This document shows, piece after piece, positions 22,128-30,758 of a stretch of 64,000 nt of DNA. The stretch covers positions 62,001 through 126,000 of the forward strand of contig NZ_JMPP01000003.1 in the NCBI RefSeq assembly GCF_000735435.1. Direction: 5' to 3'. This DNA comes from Klebsiella planticola ATCC 33531. GTDB taxonomy: Bacteria; Pseudomonadota; Gammaproteobacteria; Enterobacterales; Enterobacteriaceae. A program made the translations under genes and the position numbers. The notes beneath the pieces were generated by a model. The model ran no database searches and was not told where the DNA came from. It saw only the letters and a program-made list of their open reading frames with translations. Position 1 is the stretch's first letter. Every line of letters starts with the position of its first letter.

Positions 22128-22163
22128 GCAGGCGGGCCCACGTAAGCTACGTGAGCCGCCTGC
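22128..22163. repeat. GC-rich hairpin between kefC and folA
   Basis: Nested inverted repeat with outer arms GCAGGCGG / CCGCCTGC and inner arms CACGTA / TACGTG. It lies 62 bp after the kefC stop on the minus strand and upstream of the folA promoter, so it may end the kefFC transcript, although there is no T-run. Confidence 0.6.
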
Positions 22164-22225
22164 TGAGGATCTAAATTGAAAACAAAATGTTAACTGTAAA
22201 CAAAACGTAACGGTAGCCTCACGAC

Positions 22226-24091
22226 TCAGGCAGAAGGTTTACTCTCCGGTTCATCGGCAATATCTCCGGTGTGTCTCCCCTCTTCCGTTCCCTGCCAGCC
22301 ATGCCGCTGAACCAACGACAGATGATTGCGATCCTCGTTAATAATGGTGGTCAGCATGTCGCTGGTGCGTTTAAAGACCGCCAGGCGGGAAGCCGCGTCG
22401 TTTTCCGCCATCGCCACCATCTCCTCCACCATTTTCTGGTTGAAGCGACGAAACAGGTCGGCGCGCTCGCGCGCTTCATAAGCGCCGAGGCCCAGAGCCT
22501 CAAGCGCCGTTCGCCCGGATTTCAGCGCCGCCTCGAAGGTTTCACGCTCCGGGGCCTCCACGCCGGCCTGACGCAGCTGGATATAGTGATCCACATCGCG
22601 GGCGCGGGAGATAATCTGCAGATGCGGGAAATGCTCTTTTGCCAGCTCAACCAGCTGCAGACTGACCTGCGGATCGTCAATCGCATTGATCAGCACCTCG
22701 GCTTTTGCCGCCCCCGCAGACTCCAGCATATCCACGCGCGTGGCATCGCCGTAAAACACTTTCATATCAAATTTACGCAGCGTATCCACGTGGTCAGGAT
22801 CGTGATCGAGGATCACCATCTTCACCCCGCCGGAGAGCAGCACACGACCGGCGATCTGCCCGTAACGGCCGAAGCCGGCGATAATCACCCGCGGCTGCTC
22901 TTCATCAATCTCATCCGCTTCGCGTTCCTGGCCGCCGGATGATTTCTCCAGACGGGTCAACAACACCAGCAGGATCGGCGTTGCCGCCATTGACAGCGCC
23001 ACCGCCAGCGTCAACGCTTTCGCCCAGTCGCTATCCAGTACGTCGGCCATCTGCGCCGCGCCGAAGACCACAAAGGCAAACTCACTCCCCTGCCCCAGCA
23101 GAACCGCAAACCAGCGGCGCTGGGCGCGCGGCACCCCGAGCGGCTTCGCAATCAGCCACAGCATCGCGCCTTTAATGATCAGGAAGCCGACCAGTAAAAC
23201 CAGAATGCGCAGCGGATGGCTCATCAGGGTACCGAAATCAATCGACATCCCGACGCCAATGAAGAACAGCCCCAGCAGCAGCCCCTTAAACGGCTCGATG
23301 TCGCTTTCCAGCGCGTGGCGATATTCCGAGCTCGCCAGCAACACGCCGGCGAGGAAGGCCCCCATCGCCATCGACAGTCCAACCTCCTCCAGCAACAGGC
23401 CAAAGCCGAAGACCAGGAACAGGGCTACGGCGCTGAACACTTCGCGCAGACCGGAACGGGCCACGAAGCGCAGTACCGGACGGGTCACATAGCGGCCGAG
23501 CGCCACCACCAGGACCAGCGCGCCAGCCACCTTAAGCGCGGACAGGGCAAATGCCGCCAGCGTCGTGGAGCCACCGCTGGCGGCCAGCAGCGGGATCATC
23601 GCCACCAGCGGGATCGCCGCGATATCCTGAAACAGCAGGACGGCAAATGCGCTCCGCCCCAGCTGTGAGACCGTCAGATTACGTTCGTTCATCGCCTGCA
23701 TGGCGATCGCCGTCGACGACAGCGCCAGCGTCATGCCGATTAGCTCCGCCACCTGCCAGCGCATCCCCAGCAACATGCAGAACAGGCCAATCAGCGCGCC
23801 GCACACCACCATCTGCAAGGCGCCGCCGCCAAACACCGACGCGCGCAGCTTCCACAGGCGCTGCGGGTCGAGTTCCAGACCAATGACAAACAGCATCAGG
23901 ACCACGCCGATTTCGGCAAAGTGCAAAATCGCCTCGGCGTCGGTCACCAGCCTCAGCCCCCACGGCCCGATAATACAGCCGGCAATCAGATAGCCGAGCA
24001 CCGACCCCAAACCAAGGCGCACGGCGATCGGCACAATCAGCGCGGCGGATCCCAGATAAATCAGCGCCTGTATCAACGTATGGCTATCCAT
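22226..24091 (-). CDS. kefC: Glutathione-gated potassium/proton antiporter KefC
   Basis: Inner-membrane K+ efflux system, held closed by glutathione and opened by glutathione adducts, which protects against electrophiles by acidifying the cytoplasm. The 621-residue protein has about 12 membrane segments (CPA2 exchanger domain, residues 1-380), then a Rossmann-type RCK/KTN domain starting near [11 protein letters not shown] (about 400-520) and a C-terminal tail. It overlaps the upstream gene kefF by 8 bp. Confidence 0.96.
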   Translation of the reverse strand: MDSHTLIQALIYLGSAALIVPIAVRLGLGSVLGYLIAGCIIGPWGLRLVTDAEAILHFAEIGVVLMLFVIGLELDPQRLWKLRASVFGGGALQMVVCGALIGLFCMLLGMRWQVAELIGMTLALSSTAIAMQAMNERNLTVSQLGRSAFAVLLFQDIAAIPLVAMIPLLAASGGSTTLAAFALSALKVAGALVLVVALGRYVTRPVLRFVARSGLREVFSAVALFLVFGFGLLLEEVGLSMAMGAFLAGVLLASSEYRHALESDIEPFKGLLLGLFFIGVGMSIDFGTLMSHPLRILVLLVGFLIIKGAMLWLIAKPLGVPRAQRRWFAVLLGQGSEFAFVVFGAAQMADVLDSDWAKALTLAVALSMAATPILLVLLTRLEKSSGGQEREADEIDEEQPRVIIAGFGRYGQIAGRVLLSGGVKMVILDHDPDHVDTLRKFDMKVFYGDATRVDMLESAGAAKAEVLINAIDDPQVSLQLVELAKEHFPHLQIISRARDVDHYIQLRQAGVEAPERETFEAALKSGRTALEALGLGAYEARERADLFRRFNQKMVEEMVAMAENDAASRLAVFKRTSDMLTTIINEDRNHLSLVQRHGWQGTEEGRHTGDIADEPESKPSA

Positions 24092-24614
24092 GATGCGTCT
24101 CCTGCCATTCGATCAGGCGTTGTCGGTAGCGGCGCGCCTGCGCCTGAAGGGTTTCATCGTCGCAGATAAACGTGCAGTGCATGGCGAAAGGTGGCAGCCA
24201 CTTCATTCCACAGTACAGACCGGTCGCCTGGAGCGGTTGGGAAAGCACATCAAACCCGGGAAATGCGCCGATATCAAAGTGGCTCTCGCCGCCGCCGGTG
24301 GTCACCGCCCACAACAGCGATTTACCGCGCAGGGCGATGCCGTTATGCCCGTAGGCCCAGCCGTGCGACAGCACTTTATCCATCCACAGTTTCATTAGCG
24401 GCGGCACACTGTACCACTGCATCGGATGCTGCCAGATAATCAGCTCGGCTCGCGCCAGCGCCGCCTGTTCGGCGGCGACGTCGATATTAAAATCGGGGTA
24501 AAGTTGATAGAGGGAGCGTATTTCTACGCCATCCAGCGTCCTTGCCTGCTCAAGCATCCGCTTATTCGCATGCGAGTGATGCGGATAGGGATGGGCATAA
24601 ATTATCAGAATCAT
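24084..24614 (-). CDS. kefF: KefC ancillary quinone oxidoreductase KefF
   Basis: Flavodoxin-fold NAD(P)H:quinone oxidoreductase that binds KefC and is needed for its full activity. The 176-residue protein has the family N-terminus [13 protein letters not shown] and the W-Q-H-P-M-Q-W-Y motif near residue 60. The 3' end overlaps kefC, so the two are translationally coupled. Confidence 0.95.
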   Translation of the reverse strand: MILIIYAHPYPHHSHANKRMLEQARTLDGVEIRSLYQLYPDFNIDVAAEQAALARAELIIWQHPMQWYSVPPLMKLWMDKVLSHGWAYGHNGIALRGKSLLWAVTTGGGESHFDIGAFPGFDVLSQPLQATGLYCGMKWLPPFAMHCTFICDDETLQAQARRYRQRLIEWQETHHG

Positions 24615-24709
24615 TGATTAGCCTGCGTTAACTCTCGTTGTAATCAGCAAGAGTGTAGTCAGTTAATCGAAGTGCTTACAATCACAACCTGCTTTTATCT
24701 CAATACCCT

Positions 24710-26014
24710 TCAGGCATTTCGCGGCTGCTTGCTGACGACGGCAGCGGGCTCGCCGATCTCAAGATCGCAGCGTTTCGGCAGCAGGAAGGTCATAGTCCCG
24801 GCGATGATGAGCGATCCTGCCAGCGCGCAGACCGCCACGTTCTGGCCATACAGATAGATCATCACCCCAACCAGATAAGGACCGCAGAAGCCGCCGAGAT
24901 TGCCCAGGCCGTTAATCACACCCCGTGCGCTACCGGCGACTTCCGCGGCCGCGATACGCCCCGGCATCGACCAGAACGGGCTGGTCGCCGACTTAAGGAA
25001 GAAACCGCAAATCACCAGCGCAATATAGGCCGCCACAACGTGCTCACGCAGTACCACCGAGGCCACCAGCGCCGCAGCGAAGCTGTAGAGCGAGAAGCGT
25101 ACCCACAGGCGACGTTTGCCGCTGCGATCGCTGAACAGCGAAATCACATAAATGCCCGCCAGCGTGGCCACAAACGGCAGCACCGCCAGGAAGCCGACGC
25201 TGGCCATACTGCCGCCGGTCAGGCCCTTCAGAATAGTCGGCAGCCACAGGGTGTAACCGTAATCGCCGGTCTGATAAAAGAAGTTAAGGATAACCAGTTT
25301 CATCAGCCCGCTATTGCGGAAAACATCTTTGACCGGTGCGTTGCTGACCGCATCTTCCGCCAGCTTTGCCGCCCGCTCTGCGGCCAGCGTGGTAACCAGA
25401 TAGTGGCGCTCTGCCTCCGGCAGCCAGCGCGCCTCTTCCGGACGGTCGCTGATCATAAACCACCACACCGCCAGCACCACCACGGACAGCAGGCCTTCGA
25501 TAATAAACAGCCAGCGCCAGTCGAGCGCGGCAATAATCGCCCCGGAGACCGGTGCGGTCAGCATGCCGCCCAGCGGAGCAAACATCATGACGAAGGCATT
25601 GGCCCGCCCCAGCTCTTTTTCCGGGAACCAGTTGCTGACCATCGTCAGCACCACCGGTAGCATCCCGCCTTCGGATACGCCGAGAATAAAGCGCAGCACC
25701 AGCAATTGATATTCATGGGTCACAAAACCAGTGGCAATCGACACCACCGCCCAAGCCATCAGCGACCACGCAATAAAGCGTTTACCGCTGCCATTTACCG
25801 CAATACGCCCGCCGGGTATTTGCAGAAATAAATAACCAATAAAAAATATTCCGCTGGCCACACCGGCCATTTGACTGGTAATACCTAAATCAGCTTCCAT
25901 GCCACCGGGCAAAGCAAAACTAATATTCACCCGATCCATAAACGAAATAATACAGGCAATCAACACCGGCGTGATAATACGCAGCCAGCGGGTGCTGGGA
26001 ATTTTATCATTCAT
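24710..26014 (-). CDS. MFS transporter, anion:cation symporter family (probable sugar-acid/ketogluconate permease)
   Basis: A 434-residue major facilitator protein with 12 predicted membrane segments. The first segment ends with S-F-M-D-R-V-N-I-S, typical of the anion:cation symporter (phthalate permease-like) family that carries galactonate, glucarate, rhamnonate and 2-ketogluconate. It lies 72 bp downstream of a 2-hydroxyacid dehydrogenase on the same strand, beside gluconate genes, so import of a ketogluconate or related sugar acid is inferred. The exact substrate cannot be read from the sequence. Confidence 0.82.
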   Translation of the reverse strand: MNDKIPSTRWLRIITPVLIACIISFMDRVNISFALPGGMEADLGITSQMAGVASGIFFIGYLFLQIPGGRIAVNGSGKRFIAWSLMAWAVVSIATGFVTHEYQLLVLRFILGVSEGGMLPVVLTMVSNWFPEKELGRANAFVMMFAPLGGMLTAPVSGAIIAALDWRWLFIIEGLLSVVVLAVWWFMISDRPEEARWLPEAERHYLVTTLAAERAAKLAEDAVSNAPVKDVFRNSGLMKLVILNFFYQTGDYGYTLWLPTILKGLTGGSMASVGFLAVLPFVATLAGIYVISLFSDRSGKRRLWVRFSLYSFAAALVASVVLREHVVAAYIALVICGFFLKSATSPFWSMPGRIAAAEVAGSARGVINGLGNLGGFCGPYLVGVMIYLYGQNVAVCALAGSLIIAGTMTFLLPKRCDLEIGEPAAVVSKQPRNA

Positions 26015-26086
26015 ATTTCGTACTCTCTATGCAGAGGTTATTGTTGTCATTAAATTAGAGCCGGGCACAGAAATAAGAGATGAACA

Positions 26087-27037
26087 TTAATTAATGGCAT
26101 TCGGCAATACGTTACCGGAGAAATAAGCGGTGACGTTTGCAAAAACCACTTCGCTCATTTTCTGTCGGGTTTCATGGGTGGCGCTGGCCACGTGCGGTTG
26201 CAACACCACATTATCCAGCGCGATCAATGCTGCCGGGACATGAGGCTCATCTTCAAAAACGTCGAGGGCAGCGCCGGCGATAACACCGTTTTGTAACGCC
26301 TGAATCAACGCCTTTTCATCCACCAGCGAACCGCGAGCGATATTAATCAGCCACGCATGTTTCGGCATGACGTTGAAGACTGAGAAATCGATCAGCCCGC
26401 GGTTTGCTTCACCGCCGGAGGCGGCAAGCACCAGAAAATCACTCTCATGGGCCAGGGTATGCAGATCGGCGCACCACTGGTAATCCAGCCCCGGAACCGG
26501 TTTACGGTCATGGTAAAGCACCTGCATATCGAAACCGCGGGCGCGGCGGGCAATCGCCTGACCAATATTGCCCATCCCCAGCAGGCCGATACGTTTACCG
26601 CTCACCTGGGTGGCCAGCGGCATGCCCCCCTTCTCCCAGCGGCCATCTCGTACAAAACGATCGCCCTGACACAGATTGCGGGAACCGGCCAGCAGCAGCC
26701 CCATTGCCAGGTCCGCCACGTCGTTAGTCAACACGCCGGAAGTGATGGAAACCTGAATCTGCCGGGAGCGAACATACTCTAAATCCACCGCATCGGTGCC
26801 CACGCCGAAAATGGCAATCAGACCCACGTGCGGCAGCAGTTCGAGGACGCTGTTCTGCACTCCGATATCCCCTCGGGTGACAACGGCTGCAATATTCTCT
26901 CCCTGCTCACGCAGAAAACCGATGGGATCCTCCTGCTCGTACAGACGCAGCAGCGGGAAGTCGGCCGCCAGCTGTTCCTGCAAGGCATCAATAACGGGGG
27001 CCACTAAGAGGATGGCGCGGGTAATAGTACTCTTCAT
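26087..27037 (-). CDS. D-isomer-specific 2-hydroxyacid dehydrogenase (probable 2-ketogluconate reductase)
   Basis: NAD(P)-dependent dehydrogenase of 316 residues, similar to the glyoxylate/2-ketoaldonate reductase group. The dinucleotide motif G-L-L-G-M-G-N-I-G is near residue 150. Catalytic residues appear as Arg in N-I-A-R-G-S, Glu in F-E-D-E-P and His in L-Q-P-H-V-A-S-A. The start at 27037 was chosen over an upstream ATG because GATCTGATGAAG gives the first plausible site and the family N-terminus. With the downstream MFS gene it probably reduces an imported 2-keto sugar acid, such as 2-ketogluconate to gluconate; this is inference. Confidence 0.82.
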   Translation of the reverse strand: MKSTITRAILLVAPVIDALQEQLAADFPLLRLYEQEDPIGFLREQGENIAAVVTRGDIGVQNSVLELLPHVGLIAIFGVGTDAVDLEYVRSRQIQVSITSGVLTNDVADLAMGLLLAGSRNLCQGDRFVRDGRWEKGGMPLATQVSGKRIGLLGMGNIGQAIARRARGFDMQVLYHDRKPVPGLDYQWCADLHTLAHESDFLVLAASGGEANRGLIDFSVFNVMPKHAWLINIARGSLVDEKALIQALQNGVIAGAALDVFEDEPHVPAALIALDNVVLQPHVASATHETRQKMSEVVFANVTAYFSGNVLPNAIN

Positions 27038-27101
27038 CAGATCACCTGTTTGACGGTTCATTACGACGGTAGCCACTATCAAACGGTTTTTTAGCCGAAC
27101 G

Positions 27102-27123
27102 TTTTGCGATCTGCATCACGCTG
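27102..27123. promoter_or_regulatory. CRP-like site upstream of the dehydrogenase-MFS operon
   Basis: TGCGA-N6-TCACG (27105-27120) matches the CRP consensus TGTGA-N6-TCACA at 8 of 10 positions, 68 bp upstream of the dehydrogenase start. Confidence 0.45.
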
Positions 27124-27247
27124 AATCGTGTTAAAAATTGCTGTTACGGTGTCCGTGATCGCTAAGACAAAAACCCGGTTTTACGCGGGGACAAGCGACG
27201 AAGCGTTAACGTTCTGCTAACAGGGCTGCGCCGCCGTTCAGGCAGGA

Positions 27248-28240
27248 TTAAATGGTTTCGCCCATCGACAGGCGATAGTGCAGATCGACTTTCTCTATGG
27301 TTGGCAGTCCTTTGATTTTCTTAATTAAAATCTCAGTGGCCACCTTACCCATTTCATAACGTGGGGTCAGAACGCTTGCCAGCCGCGGGGTGACGATCTG
27401 GCCAATCTCCAGACCATGAAAACCGGCGATCGCCAGCTCCTGCGGCACCGCGATACCCGATGCAAGGCACTCCTGTAACACGCCCACCGCCAGGTCATCA
27501 TTAGTGCAGAGAATCCCGTCCATAGCGGCGTACATCTGCCGCGCCAGATTCATCATGCCGGTGCCAATCGACACCGACGACACCTTATTGGGGGCAATGC
27601 GCCCCGTCGGCAGTCCGGCATTCTCCATCGCCTGACAATAGCCGGCGTAGCGCTGCTCATCGCGGACATCGGACATCGACCCAAAATAGATAATGTGCCG
27701 CTTGCCGCTCGCCAGCAGCATCGTGGTCATGTCAAAACCGGCTTTGAAGTTGTCAAACCCGACGTTGATTCGCCCCGGGTTCTCCGCCAGTCCCATCACC
27801 TCCGCGATCGGGATTTTCGCCGCATTGAGGTATTTGTCCGCCCGCAGCGTATGGAGCGACTCAGTCAGCAGCAAGCCTTTGACATGAAAGGCCAGTACGG
27901 CGGCAATCTGCTCCTCTTCACGCTGGCGGTCGTAATCGTAATTGACCACCAGCGTCTGATAGCCATGAGCCGCGGTCACCGACTCGATGCCGGCCAGCAG
28001 GTCGGCGAAGATTTGATTATGAAAAGAGGGAATCAGCACGCCGATGCGCGGGACGGCGACGCTGGTCATCGCCGGATTGTCGGGATCGGGCTCGTAACCA
28101 ATTTCCGCAATCACGCTGGCGATACGCTCCGCCGTCTCCGGTTTTACTTTATCCGGCGTACGTAAATAGCGGCTGACGGTCATTTTGGTTACGCCAGCCA
28201 GCGCTGCAATATCATTGAGCGTAATGCGTTGTGCTTTCAT
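27248..28240 (-). CDS. LacI-family regulator, GntR/IdnR type
   Basis: Transcription regulator of 330 residues. The N-terminal helix-turn-helix is L-N-D-I-A-A-L-A-G-V-T-K-M-T-V-S-R-Y-L, the variant seen in gluconate (GntR) and idonate (IdnR) regulators. The sugar-binding domain carries G-V-L-I-P-S-F-H-N-Q and the C-terminal G-F-H-G-L-E-I-G shared with those proteins. It lies between the dehydrogenase-MFS genes and the divergent idnO operon, so it probably controls both in response to gluconate, a ketogluconate or 6-phosphogluconate. Confidence 0.87.
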   Translation of the reverse strand: MKAQRITLNDIAALAGVTKMTVSRYLRTPDKVKPETAERIASVIAEIGYEPDPDNPAMTSVAVPRIGVLIPSFHNQIFADLLAGIESVTAAHGYQTLVVNYDYDRQREEEQIAAVLAFHVKGLLLTESLHTLRADKYLNAAKIPIAEVMGLAENPGRINVGFDNFKAGFDMTTMLLASGKRHIIYFGSMSDVRDEQRYAGYCQAMENAGLPTGRIAPNKVSSVSIGTGMMNLARQMYAAMDGILCTNDDLAVGVLQECLASGIAVPQELAIAGFHGLEIGQIVTPRLASVLTPRYEMGKVATEILIKKIKGLPTIEKVDLHYRLSMGETI

Positions 28241-28391
28241 CTATCGACCCGTCAAATACATCCACTGCATCAGGCCATTATGCCTGCCGCTGAAGAAAAA
28301 GAGAATCGAACCCTTCCCCCGTTAACCCCTTGAGCAGCGGTAATTTCCACGCGGCTTCACGTTTAACGTAACCCCTTTTCGTAACACTATT

Positions 28392-28413
28392 TTGAGTGAT
28401 CTCCATCACAGAT
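28392..28413. promoter_or_regulatory. CRP site in front of idnO
   Basis: AGTGA-N6-TCACA (28395-28410), 9 of 10 matches to consensus. A -10-like GATATA at 28433-28438 places the site about 42 bp upstream of the likely transcription start, a class II arrangement. It indicates catabolite control of the idnO operon. Confidence 0.65.
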
Positions 28414-28527
28414 TTAAGCGGCGAAAATCCGTGATATAGAGCACAGGTTGTTGCGGTTTGTTTTTTGCCAGTCAGGAATTAAAACGCCCAGCATCATTTA
28501 TATTCAGCCGTTAATCAGGATATCAAG

Positions 28528-29292
28528 ATGAAAGATCTTTTCAGCTTACAAGGCAAACGTATTTTAATTACTGGCGCAGGACAAGGCATTGGTTTTGTCA
28601 TGGCGCAAGGCCTTGCACAATATGGCGCAGAAATTATTATCAACGATATTTCAGCGTCCCGGGCAGATGATGCGGTGATGAAATTACGTGATGAAGGTGC
28701 GATTGCCCATTCGGCCGTATTTAATGTGACCGATGCCGATGCGGTCGAAAATGCGATTGCTAAAATCGAAGAAGAAACCGGCGCTATTGATGTGTTATTC
28801 AATAATGCGGGTATTCAGCGACGCCATCCGTTTACCGAATTTCCGGTCCAGGAGTGGAATGATGTTATTTCCGTTAACCAGACCGCGGTATTTCTGGTTT
28901 CGCAGGCCGTGGCTAAACGCATGGTCAGCCGTCAGCGCGGAAAAATCGTCAATATCTGTTCCATGCAGAGCGAGCTGGGACGCGACACCATTACGCCTTA
29001 TGCCGCCGCCAAAGGGGCGGTCAAAATGCTGACCCGCGGCATGTGCGTCGAGCTGGCGCGCTATAACATTCAGGTCAACGGCATCGCACCGGGCTACTTT
29101 AAAACCGCCATGACCCAGGCACTGGTGGACGATCGCGCCTTTACCGACTGGTTGTGCAAACGCACGCCTGCCAACCGCTGGGGCGATCCGCAAGAGCTGG
29201 TCGGTGCGGCGGTGTTCCTCTCCTCCAGAGCATCCGATTTCGTCAATGGTCATCTGTTGTTTGTCGACGGCGGCATGCTGGTTGCCGTCTGA
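28528..29292 (+). CDS. idnO: Gluconate 5-dehydrogenase (5-ketogluconate reductase)
   Basis: Short-chain dehydrogenase that reduces 5-keto-D-gluconate to D-gluconate. The 254-residue protein has the cofactor motif T-G-A-G-Q-G-I-G near residue 15, N-N-A-G-I-Q-R-R-H-P-F near 90, and the catalytic Ser and Y-A-A-A-K. It is very similar throughout to E. coli IdnO, including the C-terminus G-H-L-L-F-V-D-G-G-M-L-V-A-V. First gene of an operon with gluconokinase and a YhcH-family protein, preceded by a CRP site. Confidence 0.92.
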   Translation: MKDLFSLQGKRILITGAGQGIGFVMAQGLAQYGAEIIINDISASRADDAVMKLRDEGAIAHSAVFNVTDADAVENAIAKIEEETGAIDVLFNNAGIQRRHPFTEFPVQEWNDVISVNQTAVFLVSQAVAKRMVSRQRGKIVNICSMQSELGRDTITPYAAAKGAVKMLTRGMCVELARYNIQVNGIAPGYFKTAMTQALVDDRAFTDWLCKRTPANRWGDPQELVGAAVFLSSRASDFVNGHLLFVDGGMLVAV

Positions 29293-29306
29293 TTAAGGAG
29301 CGCATT

Positions 29307-29837
29307 ATGGCAGGGCAATGCATTATTTTGATGGGCGTCTCAGGCACCGGGAAAACCACCGTCGGGCAGGCGCTGGCCCAGGCGCTTGGCGCGAAGTTCA
29401 TCGATGGCGACGATCTGCATCCACGGCAGAATATTGTCAAAATGGCCGCCAGCCAGCCGCTCGATGATGACGATCGCCGGCCCTGGCTGGAGCGGATTGC
29501 CGACGTGATTTTCAGCCTGGAGCAAAAGAATGAATCCGGCGTGCTGGTCTGCTCGGCGCTGAAAAAACGCTATCGCGACCGTCTGCGTGAAGGCAGCGAC
29601 AACCTGCGTTTTCTGTGGCTGACCGGCGACTATGAGTGCATTCTGCAGCGGATGCAGCAGCGTAAAGGCCACTTTATGCCGGAAGCGCTGCTGCGCAGCC
29701 AGTTTGCCGCCCTGGAGACACCGGACGCCAGCGAGCGCGATATCATCGCCGTTGATATCGCCCCCGACGTGGCGACTATCGTCGCGCAATCCATCACCTT
29801 ACTTGACCCTCACCCACTACAGGGAGTCCCGGCATGA
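29307..29837 (+). CDS. Gluconokinase (GntK/IdnK type)
   Basis: Phosphorylates D-gluconate to 6-phosphogluconate for the Entner-Doudoroff or pentose phosphate pathway. The 176-residue kinase has the P-loop G-V-S-G-T-G-K-T near residue 10 and the family signature F-I-D-G-D-D-L-H-P near 31. The ATG at 29307 has AAGGAG about 8 bp upstream; a longer open frame starting inside idnO is not the gene. It lies 14 bp after idnO and overlaps the next gene by four bases. Confidence 0.92.
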   Translation: MAGQCIILMGVSGTGKTTVGQALAQALGAKFIDGDDLHPRQNIVKMAASQPLDDDDRRPWLERIADVIFSLEQKNESGVLVCSALKKRYRDRLREGSDNLRFLWLTGDYECILQRMQQRKGHFMPEALLRSQFAALETPDASERDIIAVDIAPDVATIVAQSITLLDPHPLQGVPA

Positions 29838-30301
29838 TTATCGATACCCTCAACGCTGGCGCAAAAAACGCGTTCTATCCGCCGGTGATCCGCAAAGCTT
29901 TACAGGCCGTCGCCCAGCAGGATCCGCACTCCCTACCGCCGGGAAAATATACCGTCGATGGAGACAATCTGTTTTTCACCGTGGTCGAAGGCCAGACGCG
30001 GCCACTGGCGGAACAACGCCCGGAGTACCATCGTCAGTATATTGATATTCATATTGTCCTGGCAGGGGTGGAGATTATCGGCGCCGGCAATAAAGGCCTG
30101 GCGATCGTCCCGGACGGCCCGTTTAAAGAGGCGCACGATATTGGCTTTTGTGAAAAGATCGGCAGCGAAACGCTGATTCATCTGCATCCGGAAGAGCTGG
30201 CCATTTTGTTTCCGGGCGAACTGCACCGTCCGATGGGCGCGATGGATGCCGGCGCGCCGCTGCGCAAAATTATCGTTAAGATAGATAACGCTCTGCTGTA
30301 G
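29834..30301 (+). CDS. YhcH/YjgK/YiaL-family cupin-like protein
   Basis: A 155-residue protein of the YhcH/YjgK/YiaL (TabA) family, a beta-barrel fold with conserved His and Glu residues. The family motif E-Y-H-R-Q-Y-I-D-I-H appears near residue 64 and F-P-G-E-L-H-R-P near 126. Relatives occur in sialic acid, gulonate and other sugar operons and may act as sugar anomerases or isomerases, but this member's role is not established. The start overlaps the gluconokinase stop (ATGA), so it belongs to the same operon. Confidence 0.85.
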   Translation: MIIDTLNAGAKNAFYPPVIRKALQAVAQQDPHSLPPGKYTVDGDNLFFTVVEGQTRPLAEQRPEYHRQYIDIHIVLAGVEIIGAGNKGLAIVPDGPFKEAHDIGFCEKIGSETLIHLHPEELAILFPGELHRPMGAMDAGAPLRKIIVKIDNALL

Positions 30302-30354
30302 CTGTCCCGCCGTACTCAGCCCCACGAGATCCTTCGCGGGGCCCCGGATAACCG

Positions 30355-30588
30355 TTAGTTATCCAGTTCGTCCATCGACTTCACCTGATCGCGATTGATC
30401 TGTTCAGTCCGGCCGGTTTCCGCATTTTTGTATGACACCATACCGGTGTCATCATCCACCTGCGGCTTACCATCAGTGACGATCGTTTTACCGTCGGTCG
30501 TTTTCAGCGACTGGTTCGATGAACAGCCCGCCACAAACACCATTGCCGTCGCCGCCAGCGCGGATGCCATCAGAATTTTGTTCCGCAT
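30355..30588 (-). CDS. Small YgdI/YgdR-family lipoprotein
   Basis: A 77-residue predicted lipoprotein. The signal peptide ends in V-F-V-A-G-C, a lipobox with Cys at residue 22, followed by Ser-Ser, compatible with outer-membrane sorting. The mature part is a small SH3-like domain with T-D-G-K-T-I-V-T-D-G-K-P-Q and Y-K-N-A-E-T-G, typical of the YgdI/YgdR (DUF903) family. AGGAGGA lies 5 bp upstream of the ATG at 30588. Function unknown. Confidence 0.88.
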   Translation of the reverse strand: MRNKILMASALAATAMVFVAGCSSNQSLKTTDGKTIVTDGKPQVDDDTGMVSYKNAETGRTEQINRDQVKSMDELDN

Positions 30589-30691
30589 TGTATCCTCCTG
30601 TCTTTCCGTCAATTGATATCGTTATGATGCTAACTATAGTTAGCCTCACCAGACGGGCAGTGAAAAGCAGAACTCTCCGAAGATGGCGCGG

Positions 30692-30724
30692 ATAAAAAAA
30701 AGGCCGACGATTTCTCGTCAGCCC
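30692..30724 (-). terminator. Rho-independent terminator of carAB
   Basis: On the minus strand, a stem of GGCTGACGA and TCGTCGGCC with a GAAA loop is followed by seven T. It begins 35 bp after the carB stop. Confidence 0.85.
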
Positions 30725-30758
30725 TTGTTGTTCCGCGACCCGGTATTAACGAGGCGGC

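Noticed and set aside
29154-29306. N-terminal extension of gluconokinase reaching into idnO
   Set aside because: The conserved kinase sequence begins at the ATG at 29307 with its own ribosome site, and the extension is an out-of-frame reading of idnO.
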